This document shows positions 56,880 through 64,000 of a DNA stretch of 64,000 nt, piece by piece. Positions within the stretch are counted from its first letter, which is position 1; each line of letters starts with the position of its first letter. A program made the translations under genes and the position numbers. The stretch is from positions 186,001 through 250,000 of the forward strand of contig NZ_QHHQ01000006.1 in the NCBI RefSeq assembly GCF_003258595.1, given 5' to 3'. Source of the DNA: Acuticoccus sediminis. GTDB lineage: Bacteria > Pseudomonadota > Alphaproteobacteria > Rhizobiales > Amorphaceae. Below the pieces are notes generated by a model, which searched no databases, was not told the origin of the DNA, and worked only from the letters and a program-made list of their open reading frames with translations.

Positions 56880-57383
56880 ATGAGCTTGATCGATTACGAC
56901 GAATTCTCTCAGACCGCCAATCCCATCGACCGCATCGAAGAGGTGGCCAACGGCAACGACTGGACGTACGAGCGCGTCGGCGACGACGAAATCACCATTT
57001 CGGTCACCGGGCGGTGGAGCGCCTATCACGTCGCCTTCACCCACATGGACGAGTTCGATTCCCTCCACATCGCGGTCGCCTTCGACCTCAAGGTCACGGA
57101 ACCGCGCTACACGGAGGTGACGCGCCTGCTCGCCCTCGTCAACGAGCGGATGTGGATGGGACACTTCGACCTGTGGAGCAAGGAAGGCGTCGTCATCTTT
57201 CGCCACACGCAGCTTCTCGCGGGCGACGAGCTGCCGGCGACGAGCCACGTCCAGGCGCTTCTGTCGCACGCGGTGGAGACGTGCGACAGCCACTACCAGG
57301 CGTTCCAGTTCGTCGTATGGGCGGGGAAAAGTGCGGCGGACGCGCTCGAAGGCGCGCTCTTTGAAACCGTAGGTGAAGCGTGA
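56880..57383 (+). CDS. YbjN domain-containing protein
   Basis: A 167-residue soluble protein with the YbjN alpha/beta fold: YDEFSQTANPIDRIEEVANG, SAYHVAFTHMDEFDSLHIAV, LVNERMWMGHFDLWSKEG and VETCDSHYQAF. The family resembles type III secretion chaperones in fold and is a predicted sensory or protein-binding regulator; its role is not established. ATG at 56,880 follows AAAGGA; an in-frame start at 56,862 is weaker. The stop overlaps the proC start by four bases (GTGA). Confidence 0.88.
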   Translation: MSLIDYDEFSQTANPIDRIEEVANGNDWTYERVGDDEITISVTGRWSAYHVAFTHMDEFDSLHIAVAFDLKVTEPRYTEVTRLLALVNERMWMGHFDLWSKEGVVIFRHTQLLAGDELPATSHVQALLSHAVETCDSHYQAFQFVVWAGKSAADALEGALFETVGEA

Positions 57384-58219
57384 CCTCGGACCTGATCCGG
57401 GACGCTGAGGCCAGAGACCGAGACATGTCGCCTGAACGTCCCCTCCTTCTCGTCGGCGCCGGCAACATGGGCGGCGCCATGCTGGAAGGCTGGCTCAATG
57501 CGGGGACCGACCCGCGCTCCATCGTGGTCGTGGACCCCGCCGCCGATCTCGACACGCCGCGCCGTCCGGGCCTGCGCGTCTACACCTCGCCGCCGGACGT
57601 CGTCGCGCACACCGTCGTCCTCGCGGTGAAGCCGCAGAGCATGGCGGAGGTGCTGCCGACCCTGCAGGGCAACGTCGACGGCGACACCATCGTCATCTCC
57701 ATCGCCGCCGGCATCACGGTGGCGAAGCTGAAGACGCTGGGGCGCGGGCCGATCGTGCGATCGATCCCGAACACCCCGGCGGCGATCGGCCAGGGGATGA
57801 CCTGTGCCGTCGCGATCGACGCCACCCCGCACGTGATCGAGATCGCGAACGAGCTGCTCGGCGCGCTCGGCAAGGTGGCGTGGGTGGACGACGAGGGGCT
57901 GATCGACGCGGCGACCGCGGTCTCAGGCTCCGGTCCGGCGTACGTGTTCCACCTCGTCGAGGCGATGACCGCGGCGGGGGAGGCGGCCGGCCTACCGTCC
58001 GACGTCGCGGCGGTGCTGGCGCGGCAGACGGTCGTCGGCGCCGGTGCGCTGCTTGCGCGCAGCCCGCTTGATCCGGCCACGCTGCGCCGCAATGTGACCT
58101 CTCCGGGAGGCACGACCGCCGCCGCGCTGTCGGTCCTCGCCGACACCGGGGCGCTGACCGAGCTGATGACGCGCGCCGTCGACTCCGCGGCCAGGCGGTC
58201 CCGCGAGCTCGGCAGCTAG
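57380..58219 (+). CDS. proC: Pyrroline-5-carboxylate reductase
   Basis: A 279-residue enzyme making proline from pyrroline-5-carboxylate with NAD(P)H. Landmarks are LLVGAGNMGGAMLEGW (cofactor loop), VVLAVKPQSM, PNTPAAIGQGMT, GSGPAYVFHLVEAMT and TSPGGTTAAALSVL, the ProC signature. A GTG start at 57,380 overlaps the YbjN stop and has AGGTG upstream; ATG at 57,425 is a good alternative and would give the more usual N-terminus. Confidence 0.95.
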   Translation: MTSDLIRDAEARDRDMSPERPLLLVGAGNMGGAMLEGWLNAGTDPRSIVVVDPAADLDTPRRPGLRVYTSPPDVVAHTVVLAVKPQSMAEVLPTLQGNVDGDTIVISIAAGITVAKLKTLGRGPIVRSIPNTPAAIGQGMTCAVAIDATPHVIEIANELLGALGKVAWVDDEGLIDAATAVSGSGPAYVFHLVEAMTAAGEAAGLPSDVAAVLARQTVVGAGALLARSPLDPATLRRNVTSPGGTTAAALSVLADTGALTELMTRAVDSAARRSRELGS

Positions 58220-58317
58220 GGCCACGCCGGCAGGAGCGGCCGGCGCGATCGCAAGGCGCGGCCTGTCCAGACGGGCGCGCCGTGGGCGGGCACCCTCCCG
58301 CCCGAACGGAGGAACGG

Positions 58318-59343
58318 GTGACGACGTCCGACGCAATCATCGACGCCACGCTGGCGCTGCTCGAGACGCGGACGTTCGACCGCATCTCCCTTCAGGACAT
58401 CGCTGACGAGGCGGGCATCGGCCTCTCCGCGCTCAATGCCGCCTTCGGCAGCCGTGGCGAGATCCTCGACGCCTTCATGCGGCGGATCGACGGCGAGGTG
58501 CTGGAGGGCTCGTTCGAGGACATGGCGGACGAGCCGCCGCGCGAGCGCCTGTTCGACGTCCTGATGACCCGGCTCGACGCGCTGCGCCCCTACCGCGCGG
58601 CGCTCAGGTCGCTGATGCGCTCGGCGACCCGCGACCCGGCGCTGGCGCTCTCGCTCAACGCGCTGGCGGTGCGCTCGCAGGTGTGGATGCTGGCGGCGGC
58701 GGGCGTCGACGCGTCCGGCTTCCGCGGCGGCATCGCGGCGCAGGCGCTCTCGATGGCGTTCATGCGCGTCCTGCGGATCTTCGTGACCGAGGACGACCCC
58801 GGCATGCCGCGCACCATGGCCGCCCTCGACCAGGAGCTTCGCCGCAGCGAGAGCCGCCACAACCGCCTCGCCCGCTGGCTCGGCCCGGCCGTCCGCGCGC
58901 GCAGGGCCCGCGAGGACCCGGGCGCCGGCGTGGCGGCGGGCGCCTCCAACGGCGCGGCCCCGGCCGCCGATGCAACGGAAGCCGCCGGCTCCGCGACAGG
59001 GACGGCCCCGCGGCCCGCCCGCGCCGCCGCCGACCCCGGCCGAGCCGAGACGGTCACAGCCGCCGAAGAGCCCGCCGCGCCGACGACGCCCGAGACCGAT
59101 GCCGCGCCCGACGCCTCGGGCGGCACCGCGCGGCCGAAGGCGTCGCGGGGGACAGCTGGCAAGGCGGCTGGCCCCGCTCGAGGCTCGTCGCGCGGGGCGG
59201 CGAAGGCCGGCGCGGCGAAGGGCGCCGGAGCGAAGGGAGCGGCGGGCCGGAGCGCCAGCCCCAAGTCCCGGACGGCGCAGGCCAAACCGGCGCGGAAGAC
59301 CACTCGGGGCGGCAAGGCCCGGGACGACAGCACGGGAAACTGA
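58318..59343 (+). CDS. TetR-family regulator with a histone-H1-like C-terminal tail
   Basis: A 341-residue protein. Residues about 1-60 form a TetR helix-turn-helix (SLQDIADEAGIGLSALNAAFG), and residues 60-200 a helical effector domain (ALRSLMRSATRDPALALSLN). From about residue 205 the chain becomes Ala/Pro/Thr/Glu-rich and disordered; the last 70 residues are packed with Lys, Arg, Ala and Gly (e.g. AKAGAAKGAGAKGAAG), like bacterial histone H1 tails. The tail probably adds non-specific DNA binding. GTG at 58,318 follows GGAGGA. It lies about 100 bases after proC. Confidence 0.82.
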   Translation: MTTSDAIIDATLALLETRTFDRISLQDIADEAGIGLSALNAAFGSRGEILDAFMRRIDGEVLEGSFEDMADEPPRERLFDVLMTRLDALRPYRAALRSLMRSATRDPALALSLNALAVRSQVWMLAAAGVDASGFRGGIAAQALSMAFMRVLRIFVTEDDPGMPRTMAALDQELRRSESRHNRLARWLGPAVRARRAREDPGAGVAAGASNGAAPAADATEAAGSATGTAPRPARAAADPGRAETVTAAEEPAAPTTPETDAAPDASGGTARPKASRGTAGKAAGPARGSSRGAAKAGAAKGAGAKGAAGRSASPKSRTAQAKPARKTTRGGKARDDSTGN

Positions 59344-59409
59344 CCGGCCCGTGACAAGGGCGCCGCCGAGGAGGGTGGCGCGCTCGCGGACGCATGCTAA
59401 ACGTGGCGC

Positions 59410-59760
59410 ATGAGCGCACCGAGCACCCCTATCGTCTTCGACGACTTCATGAAAGTCGACATCCGCATCGGCACCATCGTCGCCGCGGAGCCGTTCCCCG
59501 AGGCGCGCAAGCCCGCGATCAAGATGCGCATCGACTTCGGCGAGGCCGTCGGCGAGAAGAAGTCGTCGGCCCAGATCACCGTTCACTACAAGCCGGACGA
59601 GCTCGTCGGGCGGAAGGTGATGGCCGTGGTCAATTTCCCTCCGCGCCAGATCGGCAAGTTCATGTCCGAGGTGCTTGTGCTCGGCTACGAGGACGAGGGC
59701 GGCGCCATCGTCCTCGCGGTGCCCGACAAGGACGTGCCGAACGGCGCGCGGCTGATGTGA
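59410..59760 (+). CDS. csaA: tRNA-binding domain protein, CsaA-like
   Basis: A 116-residue OB-fold protein spanning one tRNA-binding domain. The start FDDFMKVDIRIGTIVAAEPF, the SSAQITVHYKPDELVGRKV segment and the end VPNGARLM match CsaA, a homodimeric tRNA-binding, chaperone-like protein. Function in vivo is not clear. Its stop overlaps the pncA start by three bases. Confidence 0.9.
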   Translation: MSAPSTPIVFDDFMKVDIRIGTIVAAEPFPEARKPAIKMRIDFGEAVGEKKSSAQITVHYKPDELVGRKVMAVVNFPPRQIGKFMSEVLVLGYEDEGGAIVLAVPDKDVPNGARLM

Positions 59761-60353
59761 GCCACGCTCTCCTCGTCGTCGACGTCCAGAACGACTTCTG
59801 CCCCGGCGGTGCGCTCGCGGTGCCCGAGGGGGACGTCATCGTCCCCGGCATCAACGCCGCGATGGCGGAGGCCGCGGCCGTCGTCCTCACGCAGGACTGG
59901 CATCCGGCCGGCCACTCGTCGTTCGCCTCCCAGCATCCCGGCCGCGCGCCGTTCGAGATGATCGAGATGGCGTACGGCCCGCAGGTCCTGTGGCCGGACC
60001 ACTGCATCATCGGCTCCGAGGGCGCGGCGTTCCACCCGGATCTGGTGACGGACCGGGCCGAACTCATCATTCGCAAGGGCTACCACCGGTCGGTGGACAG
60101 CTACTCGGCCTTCTACGAGAACGACCGCACGACGCCGACCGGCCTCGACGGCTACCTGCGCTCGCGCGGGATCGACAGCGTGACGCTCGTCGGCCTCGCG
60201 ACCGACTTCTGCGTCGCCTATTCCGCGCGCGACGCGATCCGGCACGGCTACGAGGTGACGGTGCGGATGGAGCTCTGCCGGGCGATCGACCTCGACGGTT
60301 CGTTGGCCGCGGCGACGGTGGAGCTCGCCGGGATGGGTGTCGCGCTCGTCTGA
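59757..60353 (+). CDS. pncA: Nicotinamidase/pyrazinamidase
   Basis: A 198-residue isochorismatase-fold amidase with complete triad: Asp in VVDVQNDFCPGG, Lys in IIRKGYHRSVDSY, Cys in GLATDFCVAYSARDA. The metal site is in TQDWHPAGHSSFAS. It hydrolyses nicotinamide to nicotinic acid for NAD salvage. A GTG start at 59,757 overlaps the csaA stop, so the two are translationally coupled. Unlike the fused domain at 1,633, its nucleophilic Cys is intact. Confidence 0.93.
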   Translation: MSHALLVVDVQNDFCPGGALAVPEGDVIVPGINAAMAEAAAVVLTQDWHPAGHSSFASQHPGRAPFEMIEMAYGPQVLWPDHCIIGSEGAAFHPDLVTDRAELIIRKGYHRSVDSYSAFYENDRTTPTGLDGYLRSRGIDSVTLVGLATDFCVAYSARDAIRHGYEVTVRMELCRAIDLDGSLAAATVELAGMGVALV

Positions 60354-60429
60354 CGATCACAATTCGCAGCATCGATGGGACGATTCCGGGCCTTCTGCGT
60401 TCACTCTCCGAATTTATGTGGAGAGTGCG

Positions 60430-61119
60430 ATGCTATACACCCTGACCTTGCAGCGTATTACGCCCGTCACACCGGATACGGTACACTTGGTGTTTGATCG
60501 TCCGGCCGGGTACGATTTCTTGCCGGGACAGGCGAACCACTGGGGACTTGATATTCCCGGCTTCCGCGATGCGGGAAAGCCGTTCACGATTACGTCGCTG
60601 CCGGATCAGGACAGGCTTGAATTCGTCATCAAGATCTACAACACCGCCGAACACCCGGACCATGACGGCGTCACGGAGCGCATCGGCCGGCTGAAGCCCG
60701 GCGACAAGGTGTTCGTCGACGGGCCGTCCGGCGACATCCGCGACCGGGGGCCGGGGGTGTTCGTCGCCGGCGGCGCGGGGGTAACGCCGTTCATCCCGAT
60801 CCTGTTGCAGCGCCAGCGTGCGGGCGAGGTCGGTGGCAGCACGCTGATCTTCTCCAACAAGTGCGAGGCGGACATCATCCTGCGCGACACCTGGGAGAGC
60901 ATGGACGGGCTTCGCTCGATCTTCGTCACCACTGAGGAGGACGGGCCGCTTCACCGCGACGAGATTGACGCCGGCTTCATCGACGAGATGGTGGGCTTCG
61001 ACAACCGCTTCTATGTATGCGGTCCGCCGCCCATGATGCGCGCCGTCATCGCGGACCTGCGCGCCTACGGCGTGCCCGAGGAGCAGATCGTGGTGGAGTC
61101 GAAGTGGCTCGAGGGCTGA
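60430..61119 (+). CDS. Ferredoxin-NADP reductase-type FAD oxidoreductase
   Basis: A 229-residue two-domain flavoprotein. The FAD domain has the isoalloxazine motif KPFTITSLPDQDRLEF, then GPSGDIRD. The NAD(P) domain has VAGGAGVTPFIPIL and the C-terminal CGPPPMMRAVIADLR. No iron-sulfur or flavodoxin domain is attached, so it passes electrons to a separate partner. ATG at 60,430 is where conservation begins. It is alone, downstream of pncA on the same strand. Confidence 0.88.
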   Translation: MLYTLTLQRITPVTPDTVHLVFDRPAGYDFLPGQANHWGLDIPGFRDAGKPFTITSLPDQDRLEFVIKIYNTAEHPDHDGVTERIGRLKPGDKVFVDGPSGDIRDRGPGVFVAGGAGVTPFIPILLQRQRAGEVGGSTLIFSNKCEADIILRDTWESMDGLRSIFVTTEEDGPLHRDEIDAGFIDEMVGFDNRFYVCGPPPMMRAVIADLRAYGVPEEQIVVESKWLEG

Positions 61120-61224
61120 GCGGGCAGGGGAAGCGGCGCGTTCTGCCATAGCCCTTGCTGGCCGGCCTCCCTATGCTGCCGGGCCGAAGGCGGTCCCGAC
61201 GGCCGCATAAAGAGGGAGGCCACG

Positions 61225-61704
61225 ATGGCGGACATTCTTGCCGGAGGCTGCACGTGCGGTCGGGTACGCTATGAGATGCAGGGGCCGCCCATGATCGTCC
61301 ATGCCTGCCATTGCACCTGGTGCCAGCGCGAGACCGGCTCGGCCTTCGCCACCAACGCGATGATCGAGGCGGACCGGGTGCGCCACACCGGCGAGGAGCC
61401 GGAGATCGTCCACACGCCGAGCGCCAGCGGCAAGGGCCAGATGATCGCGCGCTGCCCGCATTGCCGGGTGGCGATCTGGAGCAACTATTCCGGGTCGGGC
61501 CCACGCATCCGCTTCGTGCGGGTCGGCTCGCTCGACAATCCGCACGCCATCGTGCCGGACATTCACATCTTCACGTCGACGAAGCGGCCATGGCTGACGC
61601 TGCCGGAGGGGGTGCCGGTCGCGGCGGAATACTACCGGCGCAGCGAGGTCTGGTCGGCGGAGAGCATTGCCCGGCGCGAGGCGGTGCTGGCCCGGCCAGA
61701 CTGA
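61225..61704 (+). CDS. GFA/CENP-V family zinc protein
   Basis: A 159-residue member of the GFA fold: GGCTCGRVRYE, ACHCTWCQRETGSAF and ARCPHCRVAIW supply the Cys zinc ligands. It is related in fold to, but clearly different from, the nuo-operon protein at 41,358. Glutathione-formaldehyde activity is not established for most members. It is monocistronic, with GGGAGGCC before the ATG, and convergent with the SDR gene. Confidence 0.87.
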   Translation: MADILAGGCTCGRVRYEMQGPPMIVHACHCTWCQRETGSAFATNAMIEADRVRHTGEEPEIVHTPSASGKGQMIARCPHCRVAIWSNYSGSGPRIRFVRVGSLDNPHAIVPDIHIFTSTKRPWLTLPEGVPVAAEYYRRSEVWSAESIARREAVLARPD

Positions 61705-61776
61705 CGGCGGCCGCCCGCTCGCCTGACCCCGAACCGGGGAGCGTCCCGGCCGGAGCGGCATTGCGAGACCCCCCCC

Positions 61777-62514
61777 CTAGACGAACGCCTTGTCGGTGAA
61801 CGACCAGGTGGCGCCGTTCCGGTCGAAGCCGGTGGCGCACATCGCGGCGATGTAGGGCGCGATCTCCTCGGGCGCCGGGAGGGTCATCGGGTCCTCGCCC
61901 GGGACGGCGGCGGCGCGCATGCCGGTTCGCACGGGACCGGGGGAGAAGAGGTTGGCGCGGATCGGCGTGTTGGCGACCTCGGCGGCGTAGGTCGCGACGA
62001 GCGCGTTCAGCGCGGCCTTGGAGATGCTGTAGACGCCCCAGTGGGCCCGCAGCTTGGTCGCGGCGCCGGACGTCAGGAACACGCAGCGCGCGGCCTCCGC
62101 GCGGCGCAGGATCGGGTCGAGCGTGCGGATGAGGCGCCAGTTGGCGGACACGTTCACCTCGAACGTCTCCTTCCACACCCTCTCGGGGATGTGGGCGAGG
62201 GGCGAGATGCGGCCCAGCACCCCGGCGTTGCCGACGAGGATGTCCAGCTTGCCCCAGCGCTCGTAGATCGAGGCGCCGAGACGGTCGACGCCGGCCCCGT
62301 CGGTCAGATTGAGGGGGACGAGGGTCGCCGAGCCGCCGACGGCCTTGATGCGGTCGTCCAGCGCCTCCAGCGGCTCGACCTTTCGGCCGACGGCGATGAC
62401 GTGGGCGCCACGGCCGGCGAGGTCGACGGCGACGGCCTCACCGATGCCGCGGGTGGCACCGGTGACGACAGCGATTTTCCCGTCCAGTCGGCCGGGGTCG
62501 GACAGTTCGTTCAC
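61777..62514 (-). CDS. Short-chain dehydrogenase/reductase
   Basis: A 245-residue classical SDR. Cofactor motif VTGATRGIGEAV (about residues 16-27), structural motif GNAGVLGR, and catalytic Ser-Tyr-Lys as LTSGAATK...YSISK. The substrate is unknown. A GTG start at 62,514 overlaps the purF stop by four bases, so it is translated as part of the purF transcript, an arrangement I recall in other Rhizobiales. Confidence 0.92.
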   Translation of the reverse strand: MNELSDPGRLDGKIAVVTGATRGIGEAVAVDLAGRGAHVIAVGRKVEPLEALDDRIKAVGGSATLVPLNLTDGAGVDRLGASIYERWGKLDILVGNAGVLGRISPLAHIPERVWKETFEVNVSANWRLIRTLDPILRRAEAARCVFLTSGAATKLRAHWGVYSISKAALNALVATYAAEVANTPIRANLFSPGPVRTGMRAAAVPGEDPMTLPAPEEIAPYIAAMCATGFDRNGATWSFTDKAFV

Positions 62515-63959
62515 GCCTTCTCCAGGAACGCGAGATGATCTTGGGGCAGGCGGTCGGTGCGGTCCGTGAGGGTCGTCGGATATTCGCCGGTGAAGCACGC
62601 GTCGCAGTACTGCGGCACGTCGTGGCGGGAATCCTGACCGGCCGCGCGGTAGAGGCCGTCGATCGACAGGTACGCCAGGCTGTCCACGCGGATGTAGCGG
62701 GTCAGCTCCTCGACGGACATGCGCGAGGCGATCAGCTTCGACTTCTCGGGCGTGTCGACGCCGTAGAAGCAGGAGTCGGTGGTCGGCGGGGAGGCGATGC
62801 GCATGTGCACCTCGGCCGCGCCCGCGTCGCGCACCATCTCGACGATCTTCATCGAGGTCGTGCCGCGGACGATGGAATCGTCGACGAGGACGACGCGCTT
62901 GCCCTTCAGCACGGAGCGGTTGGCGTTGTGCTTCAGCTTCACGCCCATGTGGCGGATCTGGTCGGACGGCTCGATGAAGGTCCGCCCGACGTAGTGGTTG
63001 CGGATGATGCCGAGCTCGAACGGGAGCCCCGCCCCCTCCGCGTAGCCGATCGCAGCCGGGGTGCCGGAGTCGGGAACGGGGACGACGATGTCCGCGTCCG
63101 CGGGCGCCTCCATCGCGAGCTCGCGGCCGATGCGCTTGCGCACCTCGTAGACCGACAGGCCGCTGATCGTGGAATCGGGGCGGGCGAAGTAGACGTACTC
63201 GAAGATGCAGAAGCGGTTGGACGGGCGGTCCGGGAAGGGGCGCACCGATTCCATGCCGCGGTCGGAGATGACGACCATCTCGCCCGGCTCGACCTCGCGC
63301 ACGAAGCGCGCGCCGATGATGTCCAGCGCGCACGTCTCGGACGCCAGCACGAAGGAGCCTTCGAAGTCGCCGATGACGAGCGGGCGGATGCCCAGCGCGT
63401 CACGGCAGCCGACCATCAGGTTGTCGGTCAGCGCGACGAGGGCGAAGGCGCCTTCGAGCTGGCGGATCGCGTCGACGAAGCGCTCGATGAACGTCGCCTT
63501 GGTGGAGGTGGCGAGGAGGTGGATGAGGACTTCCGTGTCCGACGAGGACTGGAAGATCGATCCGGAGTTGCGCAGCGTCTCGCGGAGCTTGCGCGCGTTG
63601 GTGATGTTGCCGTTGTGCGCGACGGCGAAGCCGCCGATCGCCGTCTCGGCGAACAGCGGCTGGACGTTGTGCAGGGCGGGCTCGCCCGTGGTCGAATACC
63701 GGTTGTGCCCGATCGCGCAGTCACCCTTCAGGCGGTCGATGACGTCCTGGCTGGTGAAGTTGTCGTCGACCAGGCCCATGTGTCGCTCGAGCCTGAACTT
63801 GCCGCGGTCGCAGGCGACGATACCCGCCGCCTCCTGTCCGCGGTGCTGCAGGGCGTGGAGGCCGAGCGCCGTGAGGGCGCTCGCGCCGGGGTTCCGGAAA
63901 ACCCCGAACACACCGCATTCATCGTTGAAGCGGTCAGCGGTATCGATCAGGCGTGCCAA
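62511..63959 (-). CDS. purF: Amidophosphoribosyltransferase
   Basis: A 482-residue (or longer) glutamine PRPP amidotransferase, first step of purine synthesis. The catalytic Cys lies in NDECGVFGV, about 14 residues in, so a short propeptide must be removed. Glutaminase landmarks are GHNRYSTTG and AVAHNGNITNA, and the PRPP loop is VVLVDDSIVRGTTS. A TTG at 63,959 is the only in-window start and has no clear ribosome site. The frame stays open to base 64,000, so the true start may lie outside. The stop overlaps the SDR start. Confidence 0.93.
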   Translation of the reverse strand: MARLIDTADRFNDECGVFGVFRNPGASALTALGLHALQHRGQEAAGIVACDRGKFRLERHMGLVDDNFTSQDVIDRLKGDCAIGHNRYSTTGEPALHNVQPLFAETAIGGFAVAHNGNITNARKLRETLRNSGSIFQSSSDTEVLIHLLATSTKATFIERFVDAIRQLEGAFALVALTDNLMVGCRDALGIRPLVIGDFEGSFVLASETCALDIIGARFVREVEPGEMVVISDRGMESVRPFPDRPSNRFCIFEYVYFARPDSTISGLSVYEVRKRIGRELAMEAPADADIVVPVPDSGTPAAIGYAEGAGLPFELGIIRNHYVGRTFIEPSDQIRHMGVKLKHNANRSVLKGKRVVLVDDSIVRGTTSMKIVEMVRDAGAAEVHMRIASPPTTDSCFYGVDTPEKSKLIASRMSVEELTRYIRVDSLAYLSIDGLYRAAGQDSRHDVPQYCDACFTGEYPTTLTDRTDRLPQDHLAFLEKA

Positions 63960-64000
63960 ATCAGTTCGCGCTCGTGTTGCCGCCGAGCGGTTGCGGCTGA

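Overview
The window is about 64 kb of high-GC (roughly two-thirds GC by eye) chromosomal DNA from an alphaproteobacterium, most likely of the order Hyphomicrobiales (Rhizobiales). The evidence is a canonical CtrA (Asp51) beside a ChpT-type histidine phosphotransferase and a DUF1134/EipA envelope protein, an arrangement I recall from Brucella; an alphaproteobacterial nuoABCDEF block whose NuoE has a long C-terminal extension; and many TRAP and ABC importers paired with catabolic enzymes. Genus cannot be fixed from the sequence. No insertion sequence, prophage or CRISPR array was seen.

Left part (1-28,771) is an accessory catabolic region. In order it holds an unrecognised small protein; an AHL-lactonase-like metallo-beta-lactamase; an SMP-30 lactonase fused to an isochorismatase-type hydrolase whose catalytic Cys is Ser; an AEC carrier; an orphan LivK-type binding protein; an atypical MBL protein with an FAD monooxygenase, convergent with a feruloyl-CoA-synthase-like ligase; a TRAP importer (dctPQM) with DUF3237; a Dpp-type ABC importer operon that also encodes a cysteine hydrolase and an amidohydrolase-2 protein; a divergent acyl-CoA dehydrogenase; an alpha/beta hydrolase; a GntR/FCD regulator with a PEP mutase/isocitrate lyase-family enzyme; and an operon of 3-hydroxyacyl-CoA dehydrogenase, crotonase and a second amidohydrolase-2 protein. 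Together these look like uptake plus CoA-linked degradation of small organic acids, amides or aromatics. Substrates are not readable from sequence.

Middle part (28,865-36,912) is the most coherent system. A class II HMG-CoA reductase, a TRAP importer and an exported SMP-30/Drp35-like lactonase lie in one direction and end at a strong terminator. A MocR-type regulator and HMG-CoA lyase diverge from a shared intergenic region rich in ordered repeats. I read this as a mevalonate, and probably mevalonolactone, utilisation locus: lactone opening in the periplasm, TRAP uptake, oxidation to HMG-CoA, then cleavage to acetoacetate and acetyl-CoA.

Right part (37,266-64,000) is mainly core genome: nuoABC-(GFA protein)-nuoDEF on the minus strand, closed by a terminator with no nuoG-N following; a VOC protein; tRNA-Asp and tRNA-Val; a membrane-anchored coiled-coil protein; eipA, chpT and ctrA; a FliJ-like protein; prs; a six-gene envelope-leaning operon (lgt, midA-like, pgeF, degenerate M24, lipoprotein, GT90); ubiK-like, ybjN-like and proC genes; a TetR regulator with a histone-H1-like tail; csaA and pncA coupled by a 3-base overlap; a flavin reductase-type oxidoreductase; a second GFA protein; an SDR; and purF at the right edge, whose true start may lie outside the window.
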